From positions 22,115-86,114 of the forward strand of contig NZ_BBJP01000059.1 in NCBI RefSeq assembly GCF_000739595.1: a DNA stretch of 64,000 nt, given 5' to 3'. The notes under the pieces were generated by a model that worked only from the letters and a program-made list of their open reading frames with translations, searched no databases and was not told where the DNA came from. A program made the position numbers and the translations under genes. Shown piece after piece: positions 43,014 through 51,311 of this stretch. Each line of letters starts with the position of its first letter. Positions within the stretch are counted from its first letter, which is position 1. Origin of the DNA: Halorubrum halophilum. GTDB taxonomy: Archaea; Halobacteriota; Halobacteria; Halobacteriales; Haloferacaceae.

Positions 43014-43856
43014 CTACTCCACGACGCCGTCGTCGGTGATCACGGTGTCGATCATGCCGATCGGGGTCGCGTCGTAGCTCGGGTTCTCGATCGTCACGTC
43101 CTCGACGGGCTCGCGCATCACCTCGACCGCGTCGCGGAACTCGTTTTCGAACCGGAACTCCTCGATCTGCTTCGCGCCGGAGCCGACCGCGGTCACCGGC
43201 ACGCCGAGCTCGCGGGCGGTGACGACGAGCGGGAACGTCCCGACGCGGTTGTAGTACGTCCCGCCGGTCATGCAGGTGATCCCGAGGAGGACGCGGTCGC
43301 AGTCGCGGAGGGCGTACCCCATCGCGCTGTCGACCACCATCCGGGTGTCGACCCGCGCCATGCCGGCGAGCACGCGGGCCGTCTTCCGGCCGAGGGTGCG
43401 CGGGCGCGCCTCCGTGACGTACACCGTCAGATGGGCGCCGTCGCGGGCCGCGTTCTCGATCGACTCCAGCACGGTCGTCGAGTAGTCGTGGACCAGCAGG
43501 GTGTCGCCGTCCTCGATGCGCTCGGCCGCGTTGGCGGCGGCCTCCCCCTTCGCCGTCTCGATGTCGTCGACGACGCGGTCGATGGTCTCTTCGAGGCGCT
43601 GTTTGGCGTCCTCGACGCTCGTCGCCTCGCCGATGATGGAGCGTTCCACGTCGCGCATCGCGTTGTGGAGCGCGGCGTGGGAGGGGTTCGACCGGCGCAA
43701 CACCCCCGCGTTGTGTTCGAGGTCGCGTTCGAACTCGTCGACCGTCCTGTAGTCGCGGTCGAGCAACTCCCCGAGCGACCGCGTCGCCTTCACGGCCACC
43801 GCCGACGTGCTGTGGGTCCGCATCGCCCGAATCTCGGCGACCGTCTCGTCGATCAT
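43014..43856 (-). CDS. eIF2B-alpha/R15P-isomerase-like protein lacking catalytic residues
   Basis: 280 residues from ATG 43856. It belongs to the eIF2B/MtnA/R15P isomerase fold: SNPSHAALHNAMRDVERSI, HDYSTTVLESIENAARDGAHLTVYVTEARPRTLGRKTAR and the C-terminal NPSYDATPIGMIDTVITDDGVV. Aligned with the likely true isomerase at 52478, the catalytic Cys (THCHST) is Asp124 in VHDYST and the catalytic Asp (GAD) is Thr194 in GIT, so ribose-1,5-bisphosphate isomerase activity is unlikely. It may act as a regulatory eIF2B-like subunit or in an unknown reaction. An alternative upstream Met (43883) would add nine residues. Confidence 0.85.
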   Translation of the reverse strand: MIDETVAEIRAMRTHSTSAVAVKATRSLGELLDRDYRTVDEFERDLEHNAGVLRRSNPSHAALHNAMRDVERSIIGEATSVEDAKQRLEETIDRVVDDIETAKGEAAANAAERIEDGDTLLVHDYSTTVLESIENAARDGAHLTVYVTEARPRTLGRKTARVLAGMARVDTRMVVDSAMGYALRDCDRVLLGITCMTGGTYYNRVGTFPLVVTARELGVPVTAVGSGAKQIEEFRFENEFRDAVEVMREPVEDVTIENPSYDATPIGMIDTVITDDGVVE

Positions 43857-43955
43857 ACCCGAAGAGTCGTCGCCCCAATTCAAAGGGGTTCCGGGGTCTG
43901 GTCGGGCGGCTGGAGTGCTAGCGCTCGACCGATATCACGTAGTAAAACATCCCTT

Positions 43956-44300
43956 CGCGGTGGCGTGCGCCTGCGAGCGCCCACCGGGCGCGAGCAGCCC
44001 GCACGAGGGAGTCGCTGGCGCGTTCCGCGCCAGCGACGAGGCTGGGGAGGTGTGAGGCTGTGGTCCCGAGAGCGACCGCAGGGAGCGAGCGGGAGCACGG
44101 AAGTCGCAGCCCGCGCAGCGAACGGAGTGAGCGAGCAGGACCGTCTGCCGATGGTGCGGTTGCGGCCGGCTGGGGCTTTGGAGGTGTTCGCCGAGCAGTG
44201 TTCGGTCGCTTATAAACAAGCGGCTGGGGCTTTGGCGGTGTTCACCACCGATCGACAGTCAACCACTTATAAGCGAGCGGCTGAGACTTCGGAAGTGCAC
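43956..44300 (+). repeat. Dispersed structured repeat, copy D with tripled right end
   Basis: GCGGTGGCG at 43956, stem-loop 43977-43991 (GCGCCC-ACC-GGGCGC, re-paired relative to GCGGGCC in copies B and C), stem-loop 44011-44037 (GTCGCTGGCGCG arms, TTC loop), GAGGCTGGGGAGGTGTGAGG, the GGTCCCGAGAGCGACCG...GTCGCAGC module, then the right-end unit GGCTGGGGCTTTGGAGGTGTTC three times (44168, 44222, 44279) at 54-57 bp spacing with CTTATAA boxes between units. It lies between the eIF2B-like gene and rpoF and is oriented against both. Confidence 0.8.
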
Positions 44301-44362
44301 TCTACACGAGTGTCAGCGACGTATCGAGCGAAACGCGAAACGAAAAGGCGGTCAGATGCGTC

Positions 44363-44719
44363 TCAGGCGTACTTCGCGACGACGTTCAGCACGTCGTCGA
44401 GCTCGTCACCGTCGAGCGAGTAGCGCTCCTGCGCGAACACCGAGCGCAGCTCGGTGCGGTCCTCGGGGAGGAGGTCCGCGATCTTCACCGCGGTCGGCAC
44501 GTCGATCTGGTCGAGCTCGGTCAGCTCCTCGACCAGCTCTCGGGACTCCTCGGCGTCGAGGTGGGCGAAGCGGTTGACGTGCTCGATCGCGCGAGCGAGC
44601 TCGTAGCGCAGGTCGCGGTCCTCGTCGTCCGCGCGCTCCGCCTCGATGTCCACGAGGATCTCCTTCGCCTCGGAGGTGGTGACGTACTCCTCGTCGAGCT
44701 TCTCTTTGAAGATGGTCAT
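44363..44719 (-). CDS. rpoF: DNA-directed RNA polymerase subunit F (Rpb4)
   Basis: 118 residues, the usual archaeal Rpb4/F length. The sequence (IFKEKLDEEYVTTSEAKEILVDIEAERADDEDRDLRYELARAIEHVNRFAHLDAEESRELVEELTEL... VPTAVKIADLLPEDRTELRSVFAQERYSLDGDELDDVLNVV) matches the HRDC-like F subunit that pairs with Rpb7/E to form the polymerase stalk. It starts six bases after the rpl21e stop, forming the conserved L21e-rpoF pair. Repeat copy D lies directly downstream, where other archaea continue with DUF655 and ksgA genes. Confidence 0.95.
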   Translation of the reverse strand: MTIFKEKLDEEYVTTSEAKEILVDIEAERADDEDRDLRYELARAIEHVNRFAHLDAEESRELVEELTELDQIDVPTAVKIADLLPEDRTELRSVFAQERYSLDGDELDDVLNVVAKYA

Positions 44720-44725
44720 TGCGGT

Positions 44726-45019
44726 TCAGTTCTGCTGCGCGCTCATGTGGGCGGCGGTGACGATGAGCGTCTTCGTCTTGCCGCCGTCCGGGATATCGAC
44801 TTTGAACGCGGAGCCCTGCTTGCCCGTCACAGTGCCGGTGCGGCCGTCGAAGCGCGGGTGGAAGCGGCCCTTCTGGACGCTCGGGTCGATTTTGAGGTGG
44901 ACCTGCGACCCCTCGTCGAACTCCTGGATCGCTCGCTGCGGCGGCGACGTGCCGCGGTCGCGGGGTTTGTTCGAGAGCTTGTCGCGAGTCGCCTTCTGGG
45001 GTCCATTGGAACTCGGCAT
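44726..45019 (-). CDS. rpl21e: 50S ribosomal protein L21e
   Basis: 97 residues. The N-terminus [20 protein letters not shown] and [52 protein letters not shown] are diagnostic of L21e, an archaeal/eukaryotic large-subunit protein. Co-transcribed with rpoF (6 bp gap). TTATAAAT at 45049-45056 serves as the operon TATA box on the minus strand, giving a few bases of leader. Confidence 0.97.
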   Translation of the reverse strand: MPSSNGPQKATRDKLSNKPRDRGTSPPQRAIQEFDEGSQVHLKIDPSVQKGRFHPRFDGRTGTVTGKQGSAFKVDIPDGGKTKTLIVTAAHMSAQQN

Positions 45020-45212
45020 GGTCTTGGGCGTTCTTCCGCTGCCGCGGTTATAAATGGTGCGTTACGGGCCTCGAACGGGAGCCGGTACCACGGTCGGTCT
45101 GGAGTCTCGCGCCGATCCCGAACTCTTCCCGCCGCCACACCGACTCCGAGACACCCCCACGCGACTCTCCCTTTCGAAAGGGCTAATCCCGTGACTCCCT
45201 ACCGTACTCGTA

Positions 45213-46142
45213 ATGAGTCACCAGCTGCCGGACGTCCAGGCGTCGGCGCCCGACGTCTCAGTCGGGCTCTCGCAGGTCGGGGTCACCGGGGTCGAGAAGC
45301 TCGTCAAGATCGCGCGCGACGACAAGCGCCCCATCGTCCTCATGGCGGAGTTCGAGGTGTTCGTCGACCTCCCGAGCGGTCGGAAGGGGATCGACATGTC
45401 GCGGAACCTCGCGACCGTCGACGAGATCTTAGAGGAGATCACCCGCGAGGAGGCGTACCGCGTCGAGGAGGTCTGCGGCGACGCCGCCGAGCGACTCTTA
45501 GAAAAGCACGACTACACCACCACCGCCGAGGTGTCGATGTCGGCGGAGCTCGTCACCCGCGAGGACACGCCCGCGTCCGGGATCGAGACGCAGAGCACGG
45601 CGACGATCGTCGCCAGCGCGACCGCCACGGAGGAGGGAACCCGCGAGGAGATCGGCGCGGAGGTCACCGGCATGACCGTCTGTCCCTGCTCGCAGGGGAT
45701 GAGCGAGTCCCGCGCCCGAGACAAGCTCGCCGATCTGGGCGTCGACGAGGAGACGACCGAGGAGTTCTTAGACGCCGTCCCGCAGCCGGGCCACTCCCAG
45801 CGTGGCCACGCCACGCTCACCGTCACCACCGACGGCCACCCCGAGATCGACCTCCGAGACGTGATCGACGTCGCCCGCGACTCGATGAGTGCCCGGATCT
45901 ACAACATGGCGAAGCGGCCCGACGAGGACCACATGACCTACGAGGCCCACGCCGACGCGAAGTTCGTCGAGGACTGCGTCCGCGCGCTCGCCGAGGGCAC
46001 GATCGAGGAGTTCGACCACCTCTCTGACGACGCCGTGATCCACCTGAAGCAGTCGAACGACGAGTCGATCCACCAGCACAACGCCCACGCCGAGCGCGAG
46101 GTCACGATGGGCGACCTGCGGGACGAACTGGACGTGGAGTAA
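45213..46142 (+). CDS. mptA: GTP cyclohydrolase MptA
   Basis: 309 residues. MptA/FolE2 family: [27 protein letters not shown] at the start, [15 protein letters not shown] strand, [11 protein letters not shown] with the essential Cys near 155, and [11 protein letters not shown] with metal-binding His residues near 195. It opens the archaeal tetrahydromethanopterin/folate-type pterin pathway by converting GTP to 7,8-dihydroneopterin 2',3'-cyclic phosphate. A GGCTAATCCC box near 45184 is placed for a leaderless start. Convergent with the TrmB gene across repeat E. Confidence 0.97.
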   Translation: MSHQLPDVQASAPDVSVGLSQVGVTGVEKLVKIARDDKRPIVLMAEFEVFVDLPSGRKGIDMSRNLATVDEILEEITREEAYRVEEVCGDAAERLLEKHDYTTTAEVSMSAELVTREDTPASGIETQSTATIVASATATEEGTREEIGAEVTGMTVCPCSQGMSESRARDKLADLGVDEETTEEFLDAVPQPGHSQRGHATLTVTTDGHPEIDLRDVIDVARDSMSARIYNMAKRPDEDHMTYEAHADAKFVEDCVRALAEGTIEEFDHLSDDAVIHLKQSNDESIHQHNAHAEREVTMGDLRDELDVE

Positions 46143-46253
46143 GCGCGCCGACCCTCACTCGTAGACCGATCACGGCTTTTCAATGCCGTTTGGCTACGAG
46201 TCTGCAGAGATACCCTGTTCGAAACAGCCCGTTCTGAAGATTGCCTTTTGAAC

Positions 46254-46756
46254 GATTACGGGAGTAGGTATAGTACGGTTGTAGGGTGATTGTTTATAAG
46301 TGATCGAGTGGGGTTGTTGGCGGCTTTTTATAAGTGGTTGATGGTGCTACGGTGAAGACCTCCAAAGCCCCAGCCGCTGCGGACGGCGCACGCTCGCTTC
46401 GCGCCTCACTCGGTCGCTGACGCTCCCTCGTTGCGGTGCTTGCGTCGCTTGCGCCGTCCGCAGCGGCTGCCCCTTTGAGTCCCGCCCCGCACCGCAACCG
46501 CACAGCACCTCACACCTCCCCAGCCTCGTCGCTGGCGGCGGTAGCCGCCAGCGACTCCCTCGCACCGGCGTCGCCGGCGGCTTCGCCGCCGGCTGCCAGA
46601 GGGACCTTCGGTCCCTCGCGATTCGCGGCCGCCGATGGCGGCCGCTCACCGGGGCGCGCCGACCACATCGTTCTTTATAAGTGATCGTCGCTAGCGCTCA
46701 CGATTATTTAAATACTGGATCGCGACCACCGATCTGCAACACCCACTCCCGCTATC
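46254..46756 (-). repeat. Dispersed structured repeat, copy E (full length)
   Basis: A 503 bp element on the minus strand, bounded by GATTACGGGAGT (46254-46265) and ACTCCCGCTATC (46745-46756), 10 of 12 bases inverted-repeated. On the minus strand it shares with copy A an outer block GGGAGTG-GT-TTGCAGATCGGTGGT, then TATTTAAAT, CTTATAAAG, a first stem with extra inserted hairpins (GCGGCCGCC/GGCGGCCGC and others), stem-loop 46528-46555, GAGGCTGGGGAGGTGTGAGG, GGGACTCAAAGGGGCAGCC, a 20-bp stem pairing 46371-46390 with 46450-46469, GGCTGGGGCTTTGGAGG, and two CTTATAAA boxes near 46290 and 46330. The gap 46143-46826 contains nothing else I can identify. Confidence 0.82.
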
Positions 46757-46826
46757 GAGCACCGTTATTCCCGTACTCACCGTACTTGACCTGGAACGCG
46801 GTTCTCACTGAGGTTGCAGCGAGTCC

Positions 46827-47633
46827 TCACCCGAACGTCAGCGGTTCCGCCTCCCCCCACTGCGGCTCGAACTGGTCTTTCACGCTCGCCGCGAACTCTG
46901 CGTCCTTCACGTCGATCATCGCGAACGGCTCGTCGCCGGAGAGCGGGTGCGGCACCTCGATGCACACCTCGATCCCGTCGAAGACGGAGAAGGTCCCGTC
47001 GACACCGGCAGTCGTCCGCACCTCGAACCCGTCCATGTCCGAGAGGTCGGCGGTGTACCGCCGGCCGACGCTCCGCGGGAGCGCGTCCACCGTCTCCGGC
47101 GACAGCAACACCCGGATCTCCACGCCGCGGTCCAGCGCCGCCTCCAGCTCGTCGGTCACTTGCTCGCCGATCGTCCCGAAGTCGAAGCCGGTCGCGGGCG
47201 CGCCGGCGACGACAACCATCCGACGCTCGGCGGCCGCGATCCGCTCTAAGAGCAGGTCTGTGGCGTCCTCCGCGCCGACGGCGGCGGTCCAGAACTGGCC
47301 GTCGACGGGCTCTCCGGCGTCGAGCTCCGTCGAGAGGTCGTCGACGACCTCCTCGTACTGCTCTGCCTGCGTCTCCAGCTCCCGCTTCTTCTCCTCCAAC
47401 AGCCGGTCGAGCGCGGCGTCCGGCTCCACCGCGGCGTACTTCTTCGGCCGGCTGGCCGCCTGACTCCGGACTAGGTTGTGCTGTTCCAAGCTGTTGAGCA
47501 CGTCGTACACACGCCCCATCGGGACCTCGCTGGCCCGCGAGAGGTCCTTCGCCGTCGTCGGCCCGGTGCGCAGGAGTGCGCGGTACGCCCGCGCCTCGTA
47601 CTCCGAGAGCCCCAGGTCGCGGAGAGATGCCAT
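46827..47633 (-). CDS. TrmB-family transcriptional regulator
   Basis: 268 residues. N-terminal winged HTH (LRDLGLSEYEARAYRALLRTGPTTAKDLSRASEVPMGRVYDVLNSLEQHNLVRSQAASRPKKYAAVEPDAAL) is the TrmB DNA-binding domain, followed by a coiled coil (90-115) and a phospholipase-D-like/sugar-binding region (VDGQFWTAAVGAEDATDLLLERIAAAERRMVVVAGA). TrmB proteins sense sugars or other metabolites and control transport and central metabolism genes. GTTTATACG at about 47654-47662 (minus strand) is the TATA box. The target is unknown. Confidence 0.92.
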   Translation of the reverse strand: MASLRDLGLSEYEARAYRALLRTGPTTAKDLSRASEVPMGRVYDVLNSLEQHNLVRSQAASRPKKYAAVEPDAALDRLLEEKKRELETQAEQYEEVVDDLSTELDAGEPVDGQFWTAAVGAEDATDLLLERIAAAERRMVVVAGAPATGFDFGTIGEQVTDELEAALDRGVEIRVLLSPETVDALPRSVGRRYTADLSDMDGFEVRTTAGVDGTFSVFDGIEVCIEVPHPLSGDEPFAMIDVKDAEFAASVKDQFEPQWGEAEPLTFG

Positions 47634-47779
47634 ACCGTCCGATCCGCCGGCATCCGTATAAACACGTCGCCGGTTTACACGGGGCGGCGGTGGTCGTCGA
47701 GACGACTCGCCTCCGTCGGACCCGACGCGGAGATCGAACCGAAACGCTCTGGTCGAGGGAAATCGGCGCCGCCGGACCG

Positions 47780-49438
47780 CTACTCGATCGTCTCGGAGAC
47801 TCGCGTCATCAACTCGTCAGGTGTTTCCGCGGGCTCAGAGGCGGCGTCCCCGGCGAGCACGACCGCCGACCCCGCTGGCACCGACTGCGGGGTAGGCGCG
47901 TCCTCTCGGTGGGCGTTCGGGACGACGACCTTCTCGTGGTCGGCGACCCGCCACGCCGCGCGGTGGAGGTCGCTGCCCGGCTCGTCGCCGACGGCGACCA
48001 CGGTGCTGCCGCGGAGGAGCCGCCCCGCGAGGCTGCCGTACCCGGCGACCTGCACGCTCAGCCGCTCGGTGGCGCCGGCGAACGCCTCCCCCGTCTCGCG
48101 GGCGACCGTCTCGTAGCGCTCCTCGCCCGTCAGCGCCGCCAGGTCGAGCAGCGCGGTTGCCATCTCCACGTTGCCGTCGAGCGGGCGGAACGGGCGGTCG
48201 AGTAACCCCGCACCCGACCGCGGCCCGTCGACGAAGGAGCCGTCGACGCGGAGCCGGTCGATCGCTCGGTCCGCGACCGCGCTGGCGATCTCGGCGCCCT
48301 CGCCGAGCACGCCGGCGGCGCGGGTGTACGCGCTCACGACGCGGGCCGCGTCGGCCAACAGGTCCGTCTCGCCGACCTCGTCGCTCCCGCGGTAGTGGGT
48401 CACCGCTCCGGAGTCCGCGTCGATCAGGTCGCGTTCGAGCCCGTCGAGGATCCGCTCGGCGTACTCGCGCGCGCGCTCGTCGTCGGTGTAGGCGGCGATC
48501 GCGAGCAGGGCGTCCGCCGCGAGCGCGTTCCCGCCCGCGAAGACGGTGAGGTCCCGGCGAGGCGGATCGAGATCCTCGCGGTCCGCGGCGGAGGCGGCGT
48601 AGTAGGCGCGCCCGAGCCCCGGGCCGACGCTCCCGCCGACGCCGTAACCGGTCCAGAGGTCGCCGGTGAGAAACTCGACCGCGTCGGTCGCGGGGGCGAG
48701 GTACGCCTCGTCGCCCGTGTAGAGGTAGGCGTTCGCGAACGCTCGCGTGACGGCCGCGTTCGTGTCGATCGGCTTCTCGTAGGCCACGTCGCCCCAGTCG
48801 GACGTGCCCGCGAACCGGAAGAAGCCGCCGGCCACGTCGTCGGCGAGGTGGTCGCGCACCGCGTCGAGCGTCCGGAGGGCGCGGTCGCGGTCGCGCTTCA
48901 GCGCGAACTCGACGGTGCGAGAGAGCGGGAACTTCGCGTCGGACCCCCAGCCGGCGTACTCCTCGTCGTACTTGGCCTCGATCTGGCCGGCGAGGTGGCT
49001 CTCGATCGCGTCGGTCACCTCCCCGCTCGGCGGGAGGTCTGCGTCGAGCGCGCGCGGGATCCGCCCCGCCTCTCGGCCCTTGTCGGCCCACATCTGCCGG
49101 ACCGATTCGAGCACCTGTCGCATCCCGTCCACGTCGAGGTAGCCCGCGCCGGTGAGCAGCTCCCCCTCGGGCGTGAGGAAGGCGGTCGTCGGGAACCCGC
49201 CCATGTTGTACCGCTCGCGAACCCGCGGGTTGCGGTCGACGTCGACGCGGACCGGGACGAACCCCTCGTTGACGTTGGCGGCGATCCGCGGCTCCGCGTA
49301 GGTGATCGCGTCCATCTCGTGACAGCCCTCACACCAAGTGGCGGAGAGAGACAAGAGGACCGGACAGTCCCGATCGTCGGCCTCGGCGAAGGCCTCGGCG
49401 CCCCAGTCGCGCCACTCGACGTGCGTCTCGTCGGTCAT
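47780..49438 (-). CDS. DUF255 thioredoxin-domain protein (YyaL-like)
   Basis: 552 residues. Residues 1-115 are a thioredoxin-like DUF255 domain with SATWCEGCHEMD (CxxC at 35-38) and NMGGFPTTAFLTPEGE (cis-Pro loop). The rest is an (alpha/alpha)-barrel of the six-hairpin type (DAKFPLSRTVEFAL, GGFFRFAGTSDWGDVAYEKPIDTNAAVTRAFANAYLYTGDEAYL). The family occurs widely, with unclear function; a redox role toward a bound substrate is likely. The archaeal form is shorter than the ~650-residue bacterial one. Start ATG 49438 with a GCTTACC box near 49464. Confidence 0.92.
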   Translation of the reverse strand: MTDETHVEWRDWGAEAFAEADDRDCPVLLSLSATWCEGCHEMDAITYAEPRIAANVNEGFVPVRVDVDRNPRVRERYNMGGFPTTAFLTPEGELLTGAGYLDVDGMRQVLESVRQMWADKGREAGRIPRALDADLPPSGEVTDAIESHLAGQIEAKYDEEYAGWGSDAKFPLSRTVEFALKRDRDRALRTLDAVRDHLADDVAGGFFRFAGTSDWGDVAYEKPIDTNAAVTRAFANAYLYTGDEAYLAPATDAVEFLTGDLWTGYGVGGSVGPGLGRAYYAASAADREDLDPPRRDLTVFAGGNALAADALLAIAAYTDDERAREYAERILDGLERDLIDADSGAVTHYRGSDEVGETDLLADAARVVSAYTRAAGVLGEGAEIASAVADRAIDRLRVDGSFVDGPRSGAGLLDRPFRPLDGNVEMATALLDLAALTGEERYETVARETGEAFAGATERLSVQVAGYGSLAGRLLRGSTVVAVGDEPGSDLHRAAWRVADHEKVVVPNAHREDAPTPQSVPAGSAVVLAGDAASEPAETPDELMTRVSETIE

Positions 49439-49579
49439 ACCGACAGTCGGACCGGGCGGTGGGTAAGCGCTTCGAGACCGGTAAGCCGACGGCTCCTTGT
49501 TCGAAGAGAGGGAGGGCGCGGTCGCGGGAGGGCGACGGTCGGTCGTCGGTGGCGATGCGGTTCGGAGGGCGTGGCGACC

Positions 49580-49801
49580 TCAGCGTTTGTAGTCGTGACC
49601 GAGCGCGAGCGCGAGGGCGTTCGCGAACAGCAGGCCGACGAACAGCAGACCGGGAGTGCCTTCGAGCCCCATGTAGAGGAGCACGGGGTACGCGGTCGGA
49701 ATGGCGATCGCCGCCCAGAAGGCGGCGGCCTTCATCGTGCCGGTCATCAGTCCGGCGACCTGCCGGCCGGACGCGAGACGCGTGGGAGCGGGGATTGACA
49801 T
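49580..49801 (-). CDS. Small two-helix membrane protein
   Basis: 73 residues. Two predicted membrane helices (about 24-44 and 46-66), the second ending in ALALGHDYKR. A basic N-terminus (RLASGRQVAGLMTGTMK) lies before the first helix. No known function. The ATG at 49801 was chosen over a GTG two codons upstream. Its position behind an AT-rich 270 bp intergenic region and halophile-like base usage support a real gene. Confidence 0.65.
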   Translation of the reverse strand: MSIPAPTRLASGRQVAGLMTGTMKAAAFWAAIAIPTAYPVLLYMGLEGTPGLLFVGLLFANALALALGHDYKR

Positions 49802-49947
49802 GGACACTACCTCCTACGACTGATGACCCCATATAGCCCGCAGAGGGTTCGGGGAATTTCACCACGTTTCTCGCGGCTCGGCGACGTTTTAAAACGCCCT
49901 CAAAATCGGTCTAATTCTTTATCGAGTCCTCTCACTCTTTTTCATCG

Positions 49948-49966
49948 ATCGACGACAATCGTCGAT
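49948..49966. promoter_or_regulatory. Inverted repeat upstream of the Tat-lipoprotein gene
   Basis: ATCGACGA-CAA-TCGTCGAT, 8-bp arms around a 3-base spacer, about 105 bp before the lipoprotein start at 50072. A second perfect palindrome CGTTTTAAAACG lies at 49885-49896 near the small membrane protein. They could be operators or, for the first, a short hairpin. The 270 bp intergenic stretch 49802-50071 is clearly AT-rich and contains no gene that I can see. Confidence 0.35.
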
Positions 49967-50071
49967 ACACGGTTCGATCGGTGGCGATAGGGGTGGCGAC
50001 AACCCCACGTAGCACAGAGAGGCGTTTGTGCCTACGGGAAGCCCTTATGTGCGGCCGTCGTAGCCGCGCTT

Positions 50072-51262
50072 ATGACCGAACTCACGCGTCGAACGGCGAT
50101 ATACGGCCTCGGGGCGGGAAGTGTCGCCGCCCTCGCCGGGTGTTCCGATGGAGCCGATCCCGGCGCGGGAGACGGCGGCGACGGGACCAACGACGGGACC
50201 GGAAACGGAACCGACGACGGCGAGGACGGAAGCGACGAAGGCTCGGGCGTCTCCGACACGGCGGTCCAGCAGACAGGAGGCGCGCTCTCGGGTCCCGCGT
50301 GGGACCGCGAGTCGCGCCGCGGTTTCTGTGTGCTGTTCACCGAGGGGAACGAGACGCGGTGGCTGTTCGACGACGCCCCCGCGGAGGTGAGAGAGTTCGT
50401 CGAGGCGACCGACTTCTCGTCGTCCGTGCTCGCGTACGTCGAATCGGTCGGCCCGACCACGTGCCACGACCGAATCGCGTTCGACGATATGGGCATGGAG
50501 GACGAGACGCTCGTCGCCAGCGCGACCGTCGAGAACACCGCCGACGACAACGAGGCGTGCGGCGAGGCGATCACGTTCTCCGGCGCGTTGCTCAGGGTCA
50601 CCGCCGACCCGCTACCGGATTCGCTCCGACTCTCGGTGACGGACGGGTGGGGCGAGACCGGCGAGGTCCGCGGCGAGGACGGTCTCATCGACCCCGAAGC
50701 GCTGCCCGGGGGCGTCCGCCCCGACGGTGACCCCCCGAACGTCCCCGCCTCGTTCGACTGCGAGACGGAGGGGTTCGAGCGGCACCCGCAGGCCTACGAG
50801 AGTGGGGTCAACTGGGGCGGCGGCGGAGGCGCGGGCAGCGACGCGGGCGGCGACGGACCGCTCGCGCTCCGAGCCGTGATTCCCGGGGACGACGACGCCG
50901 GGTCGGAGGAGCTCTCGATCGCCCGCGGAACCCGCTTCAGGATCGAGCTGACGAACGTGTCGGGCCGCGAGGCCTCCGTCGGCAATCAGGGGAAGTACAA
51001 CCTCGAACTGCGGACCGAGGCTGGATGGACCGAGATCCGCGGCGGCGACGAGGGCGCCACGTTCGAGTACACCGATGAGGCGATCGGCGTTCGGCCGGGC
51101 GAGACGCTCACCTGGGAGTTCGAGATGACCGAGTCCGGGCTCGTCGAGGGCGGTCCACACGCCGACGACCTCCGGGTCTGCCCCAACCTAGTGCCGGGCC
51201 GCTATCGGTTCGTCTTTTGGGGCGCCGCCGACCTCGCGGTCGCGTTCGACTACGTCGGGTAG
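50072..51262 (+). CDS. Tat-exported lipoprotein of unknown function
   Basis: 396 residues. TRRTAIYGLGAGSVAALAGC is a Tat signal with a lipobox ending at Cys24, so the protein is lipid-anchored outside the cell. A Gly/Asp linker (27-65) of the type common in haloarchaeal lipoproteins follows. The mature domain has a first part with several conserved Cys (FCVLFTEGNETRWL, TTCHDRIAF, NEACGEAI), then an Asp/Gly linker near 250 and a C-terminal beta-sandwich (RFRIELTNVSGREASVGNQGKYNLELRTEAGWTEIRG... PNLVPGRYRFVFWG). I do not recognise a catalytic site. A CCCTTATG box near 50044 fits a leaderless start. Confidence 0.82.
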   Translation: MTELTRRTAIYGLGAGSVAALAGCSDGADPGAGDGGDGTNDGTGNGTDDGEDGSDEGSGVSDTAVQQTGGALSGPAWDRESRRGFCVLFTEGNETRWLFDDAPAEVREFVEATDFSSSVLAYVESVGPTTCHDRIAFDDMGMEDETLVASATVENTADDNEACGEAITFSGALLRVTADPLPDSLRLSVTDGWGETGEVRGEDGLIDPEALPGGVRPDGDPPNVPASFDCETEGFERHPQAYESGVNWGGGGGAGSDAGGDGPLALRAVIPGDDDAGSEELSIARGTRFRIELTNVSGREASVGNQGKYNLELRTEAGWTEIRGGDEGATFEYTDEAIGVRPGETLTWEFEMTESGLVEGGPHADDLRVCPNLVPGRYRFVFWGAADLAVAFDYVG

Positions 51263-51311
51263 ACGCCGGGCTCCGGTGCCGCCGGACGCTCGTGCCCGGC
51301 GCCCACCGCGC

